Position numbers and translations under genes: made by a program. A DNA stretch of 13,018 nucleotides from Duncaniella sp. (GTDB taxonomy: Bacteria; Bacteroidota; Bacteroidia; Bacteroidales; Muribaculaceae): NCBI GenBank assembly GCA_022511285.1, contig JAFLRW010000040.1:1-13018 (forward strand). The letters are read 5' to 3'. Shown piece after piece: positions 6,582 to 13,018 of the stretch; positions within the stretch are counted from its first letter, which is position 1, and each line of letters starts with the position of its first letter. Below the pieces are notes generated by a model. It worked only from the letters and a program-made list of their open reading frames with translations. It had not been told where the DNA came from and did not search any database.

Positions 6582-7829
6582 ATGGCAAAAGTCAAACCTT
6601 TCAAGGGGTTGCGTCCTCCTTGCAGTATGGTAGAAGAGGTGGCGTCGCGCCCCTACGATGTGCTCAATTCCGAGGAGGCCCGCGCTGAGGCTGAGGGCAA
6701 TCCACGGTCGCTATATCATATCATCAAGCCGGAGATAGATTTTGCTTCGGGCACGGATGAACACGCTCCGGAAGTGTATGAGAAAGCTGTTGAAAATTTC
6801 AAGGCATTCCAAAACAACGGCTGGCTGGTGCGCGATGAAAAAGACCATTACTATATATATGCCCAAACTATGAACGGGCGCACACAGTATGGCATTGTCG
6901 TAGCTGCCAATGTTGACGACTATATGGAGGGACGCATAAAGAAACACGAACTCACTCGACGAGATAAGGAGGAGGATCGTATGAAGCATGTGCGAATCAA
7001 TAACGCCAATATTGAGCCTGTATTTTTCGCGTTTCCCGACAATGAGCGTCTGCAGCAGATCATTAATACAGTCACAGCAGAAAAGCCCGAATATGATTTT
7101 ATAGCGCCCGATGGTTTTGGCCACCATTTTTGGGTGATTTCAGACTCTAATCTGATTTCAGCTATCACCGAGGCCTTTGCAGCCATCCCGGCTCTCTACA
7201 TTGCCGACGGGCATCACCGCTCGGCTGCCGCTGCTCTGGTTGGCCACGAAAAAGCAACCCGGAATCCCTCGCATAAAGGAGATGAGGAGTATAACTACTT
7301 CCTTGCCGTAGCATTCCCCGCATCACACCTCAACATCATCGACTATAATCGTGTGGTGAAAGACCTCAACGGCCTCACTCCCGCCCAGTTCCTAAGCCGA
7401 CTGGAGGATAATTTCATCGTTGAGGAAAAGGGTAGTGCCGAGCCATATCGTCCGCAGTCGCTTCACAACTTTTCGCTCTATCTTGAGGGGAAATGGTATT
7501 CCCTTACAGCTAAGCCCGGCACATACAATGACTCTGACCCTATCGGAGTGCTTGACGTGACAATCTCGAGCGACCTGATTCTGCGAGACATCCTCGGAAT
7601 ACACGACCTTCGCTCCGACAAGCGCATCGACTTCGTCGGCGGCATCCGTGGTTTAGGTGAGTTGAAGCGTCGTGTCGATTCCGGCGAGATGGCGGTTGCT
7701 TTAGCTCTATACCCTGTTAGTATGAAGCAGTTGATGGATATTGCTGATTCGGGCAATATTATGCCTCCTAAGACCACTTGGTTTGAGCCCAAACTCCGCT
7801 CCGGCCTCATCATCCACACACTTGATTGA
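6582..7829 (+). CDS. DUF1015 family protein
   Basis: The 415-residue protein matches DUF1015, a conserved family without a firmly established function that is often found with serine-biosynthesis genes (serA, serC). Family blocks include the N-terminal KPFKGLRPP (5-13), ASRPYDVLNSEEA (21-33), KKHELTRRDKEEDR (120-133) and ADGHHRSAAA (208-217). The last two recall the substrate-binding and HxR motifs of the ParB/sulfiredoxin-like fold used by some free-serine kinases, so a nucleotide- or phosphate-handling role is possible (inference). It has no signal peptide or membrane segment. It starts 41 nt after purA, where I see no promoter, so it may be the last gene of the fur-like/purA transcript. 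A strong hairpin follows its stop by 19 nt. Confidence 0.9.
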   Translation: MAKVKPFKGLRPPCSMVEEVASRPYDVLNSEEARAEAEGNPRSLYHIIKPEIDFASGTDEHAPEVYEKAVENFKAFQNNGWLVRDEKDHYYIYAQTMNGRTQYGIVVAANVDDYMEGRIKKHELTRRDKEEDRMKHVRINNANIEPVFFAFPDNERLQQIINTVTAEKPEYDFIAPDGFGHHFWVISDSNLISAITEAFAAIPALYIADGHHRSAAAALVGHEKATRNPSHKGDEEYNYFLAVAFPASHLNIIDYNRVVKDLNGLTPAQFLSRLEDNFIVEEKGSAEPYRPQSLHNFSLYLEGKWYSLTAKPGTYNDSDPIGVLDVTISSDLILRDILGIHDLRSDKRIDFVGGIRGLGELKRRVDSGEMAVALALYPVSMKQLMDIADSGNIMPPKTTWFEPKLRSGLIIHTLD

Positions 7830-7848
7830 TATATTTGAAAGGCACATC

Positions 7849-7890
7849 CGGTCGGAGGCATCACCCACGTATAGATGATGCCTCCGACCG
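7849..7890 (+). terminator. 15-bp hairpin after the DUF1015 gene
   Basis: CGGTCGGAGGCATCA (7849-7863) pairs perfectly with 7876-7890 across a 12-nt loop. The stem is GC-rich and is followed by ATTAATCTT, a weak T-rich run. It lies 19 nt after the DUF1015 stop and only 14 nt before the next start codon, so it is best read as an intrinsic terminator. It might also affect translation of the downstream gene if any transcript reads through it. Confidence 0.75.
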
Positions 7891-7904
7891 ATTAATCTTG
7901 AGAT

Positions 7905-8264
7905 ATGAATATTGAAGAGGTGCGCGCCTACTGCCTGTCGCTCCCTAAAGTCGAGGAAAACTCACCGTGGACCGATCCGCGCTATTGTAATCTAATCACA
8001 TACAGTGTTGCTGAAAAATGGTTCTGCCTGCTTAATATCGACAATAAATGCTGCAACATAAAATGCCCTCCACAGCAGGTGTTGGAGCTGCAAGACCAAT
8101 ACGCCGGCATCCGGCCAGCTTGGCACATGAATAAAAAACATTGGGTGACAATGCACCTTGATTCCGATCTCCCTGACGAAAAGATTCAAGAGTTGCTCCG
8201 GCAGGCATACACCCTCATCGCCAATAGCCTCCCCAAATCTAAACGGTTGGCTTTTGGCTTATAA
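7905..8264 (+). CDS. MmcQ/YjbR family protein
   Basis: This 119-residue protein matches the MmcQ/YjbR family, small cytoplasmic proteins with a double-wing CyaY-like fold, often annotated as DNA-binding but with no settled role. Family marks are IEEVRAYCLSLPKVEE (3-18), the WFCLLNID strand (39-46), the NIKCPPQQVLELQDQY stretch (51-66) and the conserved HMNKKHW (74-80), with a normal C-terminal helix ending LPKSKR. The ATG at 7905 is the natural family start. The start codon is 14 nt after a strong hairpin. A TATATTTG box at 7830-7837 could be its -7 element, but no good -33 box accompanies it. Its stop is one base from the stop of the convergent lptB gene. Confidence 0.88.
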   Translation: MNIEEVRAYCLSLPKVEENSPWTDPRYCNLITYSVAEKWFCLLNIDNKCCNIKCPPQQVLELQDQYAGIRPAWHMNKKHWVTMHLDSDLPDEKIQELLRQAYTLIANSLPKSKRLAFGL

Positions 8265-8265
8265 C

Positions 8266-9096
8266 TCAAGCCTCGGAACTTTCTCTGTCGGCAGGATAAT
8301 CAAACTTTTTGCGATAAAACATAAAATCGCGTCCCAGATACTTTTCTCTCACAATCGGATTCTCTGCAAGTTCCTCGGAAGTGCCTTGAAAGAGAATTTT
8401 ACCTTCAAAGAGCAGATAGGCTCGGTCAGTGATACGCAAGGTTTCCTGCGCATTGTGGTCAGTGATAAGGATACCTATATTCCTCTCTTTCAGACTGTAG
8501 ACTATAGATTGGATATCCTCTACAGCAATTGGATCAACTCCGGCAAACGGCTCGTCGAGCATGATGAACTTGGGGTCGATGGCAAGGCAGCGAGCTATTT
8601 CAGTGCGTCGGCGTTCGCCGCCTGACAGCTGGTCGCCAAGATTCTTTCTCACCTTCTGCAGCCTGAATTCTTTGATAAGATTCTCCAGCGTTCTGCGCTG
8701 GTCGGCCTCCGAGAGTTTGGTCATCTGCAACACAGAGCGAATATTATCTTCCACTGAAAGTTTTCTGAACACACTCGCCTCCTGAGCCAAATATCCGATT
8801 CCGGCCTGCGCCCGCTTATAGACAGGATATTTTGTAATGTTAAGATTGTCGAGAAATATCTCGCCCTCATTTGGGGTCACCAAGCCAACAGTCATATAGA
8901 ATGTGGTAGTCTTACCCGCTCCGTTTGGACCGAGAAGACCTACAATCTCACCTTGCTCAACCTTGATGCTCACACGATTTGCCACAGTGCGCTTGCCATA
9001 TTTCTTGACAAGGTTTTCTGTGCGAAGCACCATCTTCTCTTTGGGGGACTCTGCTACGCTTTCAGGTGAGTCCTGCAAAAGGATTTCTTCTTCCAT
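8266..9096 (-). CDS. lptB: LPS export ABC transporter ATP-binding protein LptB
   Basis: LptB powers the LptB2FG complex, which lifts lipopolysaccharide out of the inner membrane toward the outer membrane. All ABC ATPase motifs are present: Walker A GPNGAGKTT (56-64), Q-loop LAQEASVF (103-110), signature LSGGERRR (157-164), Walker B FIMLDEP (177-183), D-loop GVD, and H214 of ITDHN. The sequence matches Bacteroidetes LptB closely. Against the family core, which begins near MVLRTENLVKKYG, the ATG at 9096 adds an acidic 21-residue N-terminus; the ATG at 9033 is the alternative and would give 255 residues. The 9096 start lies 10 nt after the udk stop, so the two are probably one operon. The membrane subunits are not in the window, and genes for this pathway are commonly scattered. 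Confidence 0.93.
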   Translation of the reverse strand: MEEEILLQDSPESVAESPKEKMVLRTENLVKKYGKRTVANRVSIKVEQGEIVGLLGPNGAGKTTTFYMTVGLVTPNEGEIFLDNLNITKYPVYKRAQAGIGYLAQEASVFRKLSVEDNIRSVLQMTKLSEADQRRTLENLIKEFRLQKVRKNLGDQLSGGERRRTEIARCLAIDPKFIMLDEPFAGVDPIAVEDIQSIVYSLKERNIGILITDHNAQETLRITDRAYLLFEGKILFQGTSEELAENPIVREKYLGRDFMFYRKKFDYPADRESSEA

Positions 9097-9106
9097 AAAA
9101 GTATGA

Positions 9107-9721
9107 TTAGTGGCGTCGGAGACGAGATTCGATATAGTCAGTGAGGAGCTGAATTGCCACGACATTACTGCCTCCCTGAGGCACTATAAGATCCGCACAC
9201 TTCTTAGACGGTTCAATATACAACTCGTGCATTGGCTTAAGCACATCCTGATATCTGTTCAGAACCATTTGCGGAGTGCGGCCGCGCTCCACACAGTCAC
9301 GGGCAATCACTCTAATCAAGCGCTCGTCAGCTTCGGCATCTACAAACACCTTGACGTCTAACATTGAACGCAACACGGGGTCAGTCAGCACAAGAATACC
9401 TTCCACTATCACCACCTCTCGGGGGAGCACAGTCACAGTCTCAGCCTGGCGCGTGCAAGTCAGATAAGAATAGGTGGGCATTTGCACTGTTTCCCCCGCC
9501 TTTAGCGCCTTCAGATGCTCAACAAGCAGGGTCCATTCTATGGCGGCAGGCTCATCAAAATTGATTTTACTCCTTTCTTCCACCGGCACGTGACTCGAAT
9601 CCTTGTAATAAGAATCCTGCGGCAACACAGCCACTTCTCCGTCGGGGAGTGAGCTGATTATTTTATTAACCACGGTAGTCTTGCCTGAACCGGTGCCACC
9701 GGCTATACCTATTATTATCAT
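9107..9721 (-). CDS. udk: Uridine kinase
   Basis: Udk phosphorylates uridine and cytidine to UMP and CMP, the salvage route for pyrimidines. The 204-residue length is typical. Visible motifs are the P-loop GGTGSGKTT (8-16), LPQDSYYKD (33-41) with the likely catalytic D36, the nucleoside-binding NFDEPAAIEW (54-63), Walker B-like VVIVEGIL (103-110) and the lid region RDCVERGR (141-148). The ATG at 9721 gives the normal N-terminus (MIIIGIAGG). A promoter lies just upstream and lptB follows within 10 nt, so udk is the first gene of a udk-lptB unit. There is no obvious functional link between the two products. Confidence 0.95.
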   Translation of the reverse strand: MIIIGIAGGTGSGKTTVVNKIISSLPDGEVAVLPQDSYYKDSSHVPVEERSKINFDEPAAIEWTLLVEHLKALKAGETVQMPTYSYLTCTRQAETVTVLPREVVIVEGILVLTDPVLRSMLDVKVFVDAEADERLIRVIARDCVERGRTPQMVLNRYQDVLKPMHELYIEPSKKCADLIVPQGGSNVVAIQLLTDYIESRLRRH

Positions 9722-9747
9722 ATCAATGCTGACATTTTATATTTGTG

Positions 9748-9778
9748 CAAAGTTACATCCCGCAAGCCAAACCAACAA
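9748..9778 (-). promoter_or_regulatory. Promoter for udk-lptB
   Basis: On the minus strand TTG (9778-9776, within CTTG), a 20-nt spacer and TAACTTTG (9755-9748) match the Bacteroidetes promoter. Transcription would start near 9742, giving a leader of about 20 nt. It occupies the 67-nt gap after the sugar-kinase gene. I see no hairpin in that gap, so readthrough from the salvage operon into udk is possible. Confidence 0.65.
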
Positions 9779-9788
9779 GAAATATACA

Positions 9789-10640
9789 CTAAAATCTAAA
9801 ATTCTCTATGTGATAAGCGGCGAGGAGGGCAATCGGAGCAGGGACGATATGCCCGACTGAGTAACCTTCCCGTTGAGCTGCCGTGCGGAGCTGTGGCTCA
9901 AAGTGTGAGGCTATAGATCCGACAAAATTAACCGATAAGCGCCCAATCTCACCGTAAGGAGCGAGATTCATCTTGAAAAATCGCTGAAACTCCTCGACTA
10001 CTATTTCAGAAATCTGCACATCATCAATATGGCTGCTCAAAAAGTGACATACAGAGCCGAGAAAGGCTGCGGGGCGCTCGCCACGATAAACACGTTCAAT
10101 AACCGACATCTTGTCAAGCGAAGGATATTCCCTGGCAAACTGCATTTGTATCTGCTCTGAAAGATGCCCCTTGAACAGCAATGATAAAAATCGTTTGCCA
10201 ATCGACGCTCCTCCACCCTCATCGCCCAAGATATATCCCAACGGGGGAGTGTTGTCCACTATCTGCTGTCCATCATACAGGCACGAATTCGACCCCGTGC
10301 CGAGTATGCAAGCCACACCGGGCCGATTGCCGCAAAGCGCACGTGCGGCCCCAAGCATATCAGATGCCACAGATATCTCGGCGTTGGGAAATATCGACTT
10401 CAGTTCCCCCTCAACATATGCTATCGTAGCATCGCCGGAGCATCCGGCCCCATAGAAAAAGAGTCTGTCCACCCGTGCGGCATCACTCTTAAGCTGCGAG
10501 CTGTCAAGGATTGCGCTAAGAGCCCCTCTCGGAGCGTGAGCGGCGTTATATCCGTCAGTCTTTGTGTATGTCACCGACCTGTCATCGGCAATGAGAGCCC
10601 AATCAATCGATGTGCCCCCGCAGTCTGCAATCAATAGCAT
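9789..10640 (-). CDS. BadF/BadG-type amino-sugar kinase, probable MurNAc/GlcNAc kinase
   Basis: The 283-residue protein belongs to the ASKHA BadF/BadG/BcrA/BcrD group, which includes eukaryotic-type GlcNAc kinases and the bacterial MurNAc kinase MurK. Motifs in order are phosphate-1 DCGGTSIDWAL (6-16), catalytic-type D94 in ASDMLGAAR (92-100), phosphate-2 ILGTGSNS (112-119), the sugar-side loop GYILGDEGGGASIG (135-148) and an adenosine-type motif FVGSIA (239-244). Being last in an operon with a NamZ muramidase and an AmpG/MurT-like permease, it most likely phosphorylates incoming MurNAc, or GlcNAc, at O6; the sugar cannot be settled from sequence alone. The ATG at 10640 overlaps the namZ stop as TGATG, indicating translational coupling. 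MurQ, the etherase expected next in the pathway, is not in the window. Confidence 0.85.
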   Translation of the reverse strand: MLLIADCGGTSIDWALIADDRSVTYTKTDGYNAAHAPRGALSAILDSSQLKSDAARVDRLFFYGAGCSGDATIAYVEGELKSIFPNAEISVASDMLGAARALCGNRPGVACILGTGSNSCLYDGQQIVDNTPPLGYILGDEGGGASIGKRFLSLLFKGHLSEQIQMQFAREYPSLDKMSVIERVYRGERPAAFLGSVCHFLSSHIDDVQISEIVVEEFQRFFKMNLAPYGEIGRLSVNFVGSIASHFEPQLRTAAQREGYSVGHIVPAPIALLAAYHIENFRF

Positions 10641-11884
10641 CAACGGTAGAGATAATATTTTTTAGAACAATTTTTAAATAACTCGGAGTCCTTATTCCAA
10701 AACTCAATGATATCAGACACGTTATAGCCCTTTGAGAATATAGCGCGCACCTTAGCGGAGCCGGTCACCTTGTCAAACATCTCAAGTCGAGCTTTTCCGG
10801 CTGCTGCAAAAGGCTTATGCTCCGGGTAAAGCCGAGCAAGCTCCTGCATTATATAGAATTGAACAAGTGAGAGCGGGGCTTCCTCGGCATTCCTGATATA
10901 AACCTGAACACCATGGAGATTCTCTCCTTTATAAATGGCATAGAACGGCTTATAGTGAATAGGGCGAAAATCCACTCCCGGAATATTAAGCGAGTTCAAT
11001 GAATTGCTCAGCGCCTCGGCATCAATCCAGGGCGCAGCCGAGAGGGCAAACGGCAGTGTATAGCCCACACCAATAGAGATATATTCAAGCTCGCCCATAA
11101 TACCGGTGGCCGGATAGAGGAGGGCAGTAAAGGGTGTGGGGATATGAGGGGAGGGGAGCACCCAAGGCAATCCGGTGTCAGAGAAAGTCATATCGCGAGT
11201 CCACCCCTTCATCGGTATAACTGTGAGCTTCACTTTTATCTTCCCCGACAGCATCCCTTCTTCATTGAGCATACGAGCAAGTTCGCCCGGTGTTAGGCCA
11301 TAGATATATGGTATAGGATAGCGGCTCACAAAACTCTCATATCCCGGCTCCACAAGCGGACCTTCCACTTTAATGCCTCCAAGCGGATTGGGACGGTCAA
11401 GCACAATAAACTCTATTCCATTTTGAGCTGCAGCTTCCATAGCCAACCCCAAGGTAGAGATAAACGTGTATGACCGGCAACCTATATCCTGAATATCGTA
11501 GACCAAGACATCAACCTCGCGCAGCATTTCAGCCGTGGGCTTCTTGGTGGCGCCGTGGAGAGAATAGACCTTAATGCCGGTCTTGGAATCAACGGTATTT
11601 GCCACTGAAGCACCTGCCACATAATCGCCTCTCACTCCGTGTTCAGGAGCAAAGAGAGCAGTAAGTTTTACACCCGGAGCTGAAGCCAGAATATCAATGG
11701 TTGAGCAAAGTGAATTGTCAACCCCTGTTGGATTGGTAATCAGTCCGATACGTTTCCCTTTAAGCGGCTCAAAATTCTGCTCTCGCAACACCTCAATGCC
11801 GGGACGCACCACCTCACGCGCATCCACATGATTAGAAAAGAATAAGCTTATGAGGAGTATGTTAATCAGTAAAAATCTTGCCAT
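10640..11884 (-). CDS. namZ: Exo-beta-N-acetylmuramidase, NamZ family (DUF1343)
   Basis: NamZ enzymes remove MurNAc from the non-reducing end of peptidoglycan fragments; the family was formerly DUF1343 (B. subtilis YbbC, with homologues in Tannerella forsythia). The 414-residue protein begins with a signal peptide (hydrophobic 4-16, probable cleavage after VDA at 20-22) and no lipobox cysteine, so it should be periplasmic or secreted. Family blocks are RPGIEVL (27-33), IGLITNPTG (46-54), LFAPEHGVRG (77-86) with E81 a candidate catalytic acid, YDIQDIGCRSYTFI (129-142), LDRPNPLGG (162-170) and LPWVLPSPHIPT (239-250). The ATG at 11884 was chosen because the signal peptide starts there and it overlaps the permease stop as TAATG. 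An upstream in-frame extension to 11968 would lie inside the permease gene. Confidence 0.93.
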   Translation of the reverse strand: MARFLLINILLISLFFSNHVDAREVVRPGIEVLREQNFEPLKGKRIGLITNPTGVDNSLCSTIDILASAPGVKLTALFAPEHGVRGDYVAGASVANTVDSKTGIKVYSLHGATKKPTAEMLREVDVLVYDIQDIGCRSYTFISTLGLAMEAAAQNGIEFIVLDRPNPLGGIKVEGPLVEPGYESFVSRYPIPYIYGLTPGELARMLNEEGMLSGKIKVKLTVIPMKGWTRDMTFSDTGLPWVLPSPHIPTPFTALLYPATGIMGELEYISIGVGYTLPFALSAAPWIDAEALSNSLNSLNIPGVDFRPIHYKPFYAIYKGENLHGVQVYIRNAEEAPLSLVQFYIMQELARLYPEHKPFAAAGKARLEMFDKVTGSAKVRAIFSKGYNVSDIIEFWNKDSELFKNCSKKYYLYR

Positions 11885-13018
11885 TAGTGTGATTTTATGC
11901 CAAATAAAGGATTGATTTTCAAGCGGTGGGCAACACCGATTGTTGCCAAACAGCATAAAAGAATCCAAATAAAAAAGTTTTGATAGCCAATTTGTTCCTG
12001 TATCCAGCCTGCGGCCATCCCCGGAAGCATCATACTTAGAGCCATAAATCCTGTGCAGATGGAATAATGCGCCGTGACAAATTCCCCTTCCGAGAAGTAT
12101 ATGAGGTAGAGCATATAAGCTGTAAACCCGAATCCGTAGCCAAACTGCTCGATAAATACGCAGACATTAATGGTCAACAGTGACGGGGCGTCAGCGTAAC
12201 TGAGATATAGAAATGTCAGACAAGTGAGCGACATGCTCCAAGCCATAGGACGGAGCCAATAGGCAAGGCCACGGCGGGCAGCAACAATGCCGCCTATGAT
12301 GCCGCCAAGCGTGAGACCGATAATGCCCACAGAACCATAGACAATGCCGACTTCGGCCGTTGATAGACCAAGCCCTCCGGCCGAAGGCGGGTCAAGCAGA
12401 AAGGGATTAATGAGCTTTACCAACTGCGCTTCGGGGAGGCGATAAAGCAACATAAAGATAATTGCACTGACTATGCCCGGCTTTCTGAAAAAAGAGGAAA
12501 AGACCCGCCCAAACTCACCTGCAGTCTCGGCTATACTTTGTCTTGAATCCGCCTCAGGTTTCTCAACTTTAGGGAGCGACCAAGAGTGCCAACAAGCGAA
12601 TATAAGGAATAGGAGCGAAAGGATGAAGAACACAGTCTGCCAGGCAAGTGTGAGCGAGCCGCTTCGCTCCTCAATAAGTCCGGCGACCACTACAAGCGCT
12701 CCTTGTCCGGCCACTGAAGCAATACGATAGAAAGTGGAGCGAATCCCGACATAAAATGATTGGTCGTGAGCATTTAGAGCAAGCATATAGAAGCCATCGG
12801 CAGCTATGTCATGAGTGGCCGAGATGAAGGCCACCAACCAAAACACGGCTAACGAGAGTCGGAAAAATCCCGGTCCGGGAATAGTGACCGCTATACACGC
12901 AAACGCTATGGCAACAAGCCACTGCATTGCAAGGACCCAAAGACGTTTTGTAGAGAAAATATCGACTATAGGGCTCCAGAACGGCTTAATCACCCAAGGG
13001 AGATAAAGCCATCCGGTG
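11884..13018 (-). CDS. AmpG/MurT-like MFS muropeptide or amino-sugar permease (5' partial)
   Basis: About 377 codons are visible and the frame stays open through the right edge, so the start, with roughly the first transmembrane helix, is outside the window. The leading WLYLPWVIKPFWSPIVD fits the conserved loop after helix 1-2 of AmpG-type major-facilitator permeases, and ATHDIAADGFYMLAL (near 12770-12830) fits the helix-4/5 region. Many hydrophobic helices follow to the C-terminus. E. coli AmpG imports GlcNAc-anhydroMurNAc muropeptides. Bacteroidetes also have MurT, a non-PTS MurNAc importer described in Tannerella forsythia and linked to a sugar kinase. Followed by namZ and a kinase, this copy may import MurNAc or a disaccharide; its substrate is inferred. 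The apparent GTG at 12993 is an internal valine codon, not a start. Confidence 0.85.
   Translation of the reverse strand, partial: TGWLYLPWVIKPFWSPIVDIFSTKRLWVLAMQWLVAIAFACIAVTIPGPGFFRLSLAVFWLVAFISATHDIAADGFYMLALNAHDQSFYVGIRSTFYRIASVAGQGALVVVAGLIEERSGSLTLAWQTVFFILSLLFLIFACWHSWSLPKVEKPEADSRQSIAETAGEFGRVFSSFFRKPGIVSAIIFMLLYRLPEAQLVKLINPFLLDPPSAGGLGLSTAEVGIVYGSVGIIGLTLGGIIGGIVAARRGLAYWLRPMAWSMSLTCLTFLYLSYADAPSLLTINVCVFIEQFGYGFGFTAYMLYLIYFSEGEFVTAHYSICTGFMALSMMLPGMAAGWIQEQIGYQNFFIWILLCCLATIGVAHRLKINPLFGIKSH

Noticed and set aside
9096..9103. TACTTTTA on the minus strand as a separate lptB promoter
   Set aside because: It is one base off the -7 consensus and no TTTG or TTG lies 19-21 nt upstream; cotranscription with udk is simpler.
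11885..11968. A 28-residue N-terminal extension of NamZ
   Set aside because: It would overlap the permease gene and put the signal peptide inside the protein; the ATG at 11884 gives a normal signal peptide at the N-terminus.

Overview
The window looks like chromosomal DNA of a Bacteroidales bacterium. A gut Muribaculaceae-like lineage is my guess; no marker here settles the family. The case rests on repeated Bacteroidetes-type promoters (TTTG or TTG, 19-21 nt, then TAnnTTTG), scarce Shine-Dalgarno sequences, a DAHP synthase fused to a C-terminal chorismate mutase, a Fur-like gene directly before purA, and an orphan HsdR-N nuclease gene divergent from holA. Every large gene is intact and closely spaced. 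I see no insertion sequence, prophage, CRISPR array or rRNA.

Left part (1-4700). A 23-bp perfect hairpin closes a minus-strand tRNA-Pro(CGG) gene that has its own promoter. Next comes the minus-strand aroA-chorismate mutase fusion, which makes the first shikimate-pathway intermediate. A DUF1846 gene is divergent from it and meets a small HsdR-N-type PD-(D/E)XK gene tail to tail, with an 8-bp overlap. holA (DNA polymerase III delta) is divergent from the nuclease gene.

Middle (4700-8265, plus strand). A Fur-family regulator with almost no histidines lies 5 nt before purA (adenylosuccinate synthase), and a DUF1015 gene follows. A strong hairpin terminator ends this run, and an MmcQ/YjbR-family gene starts only 14 nt after it. 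That gene converges with lptB, leaving one base between the two stop codons.

Right part (8266-13018, minus strand). Two units are read leftwards. udk-lptB encodes uridine kinase and the LPS-export ATPase. Upstream of it is an apparent peptidoglycan-sugar salvage operon: an AmpG/MurT-like MFS permease (its start lies outside the window), a NamZ-type (DUF1343) exo-N-acetylmuramidase with a signal peptide, and a BadF/BadG-type amino-sugar kinase. These three genes are joined by one-base stop/start overlaps (TAATG and TGATG). The inferred order of action is periplasmic release of MurNAc, uptake through the inner membrane, then phosphorylation in the cytoplasm.

The points most worth a second look are the salvage operon, the histidine-poor Fur homologue beside purA, promoters placed so close to start codons that transcripts should be nearly leaderless, and two convergent gene pairs with no room for a terminator.
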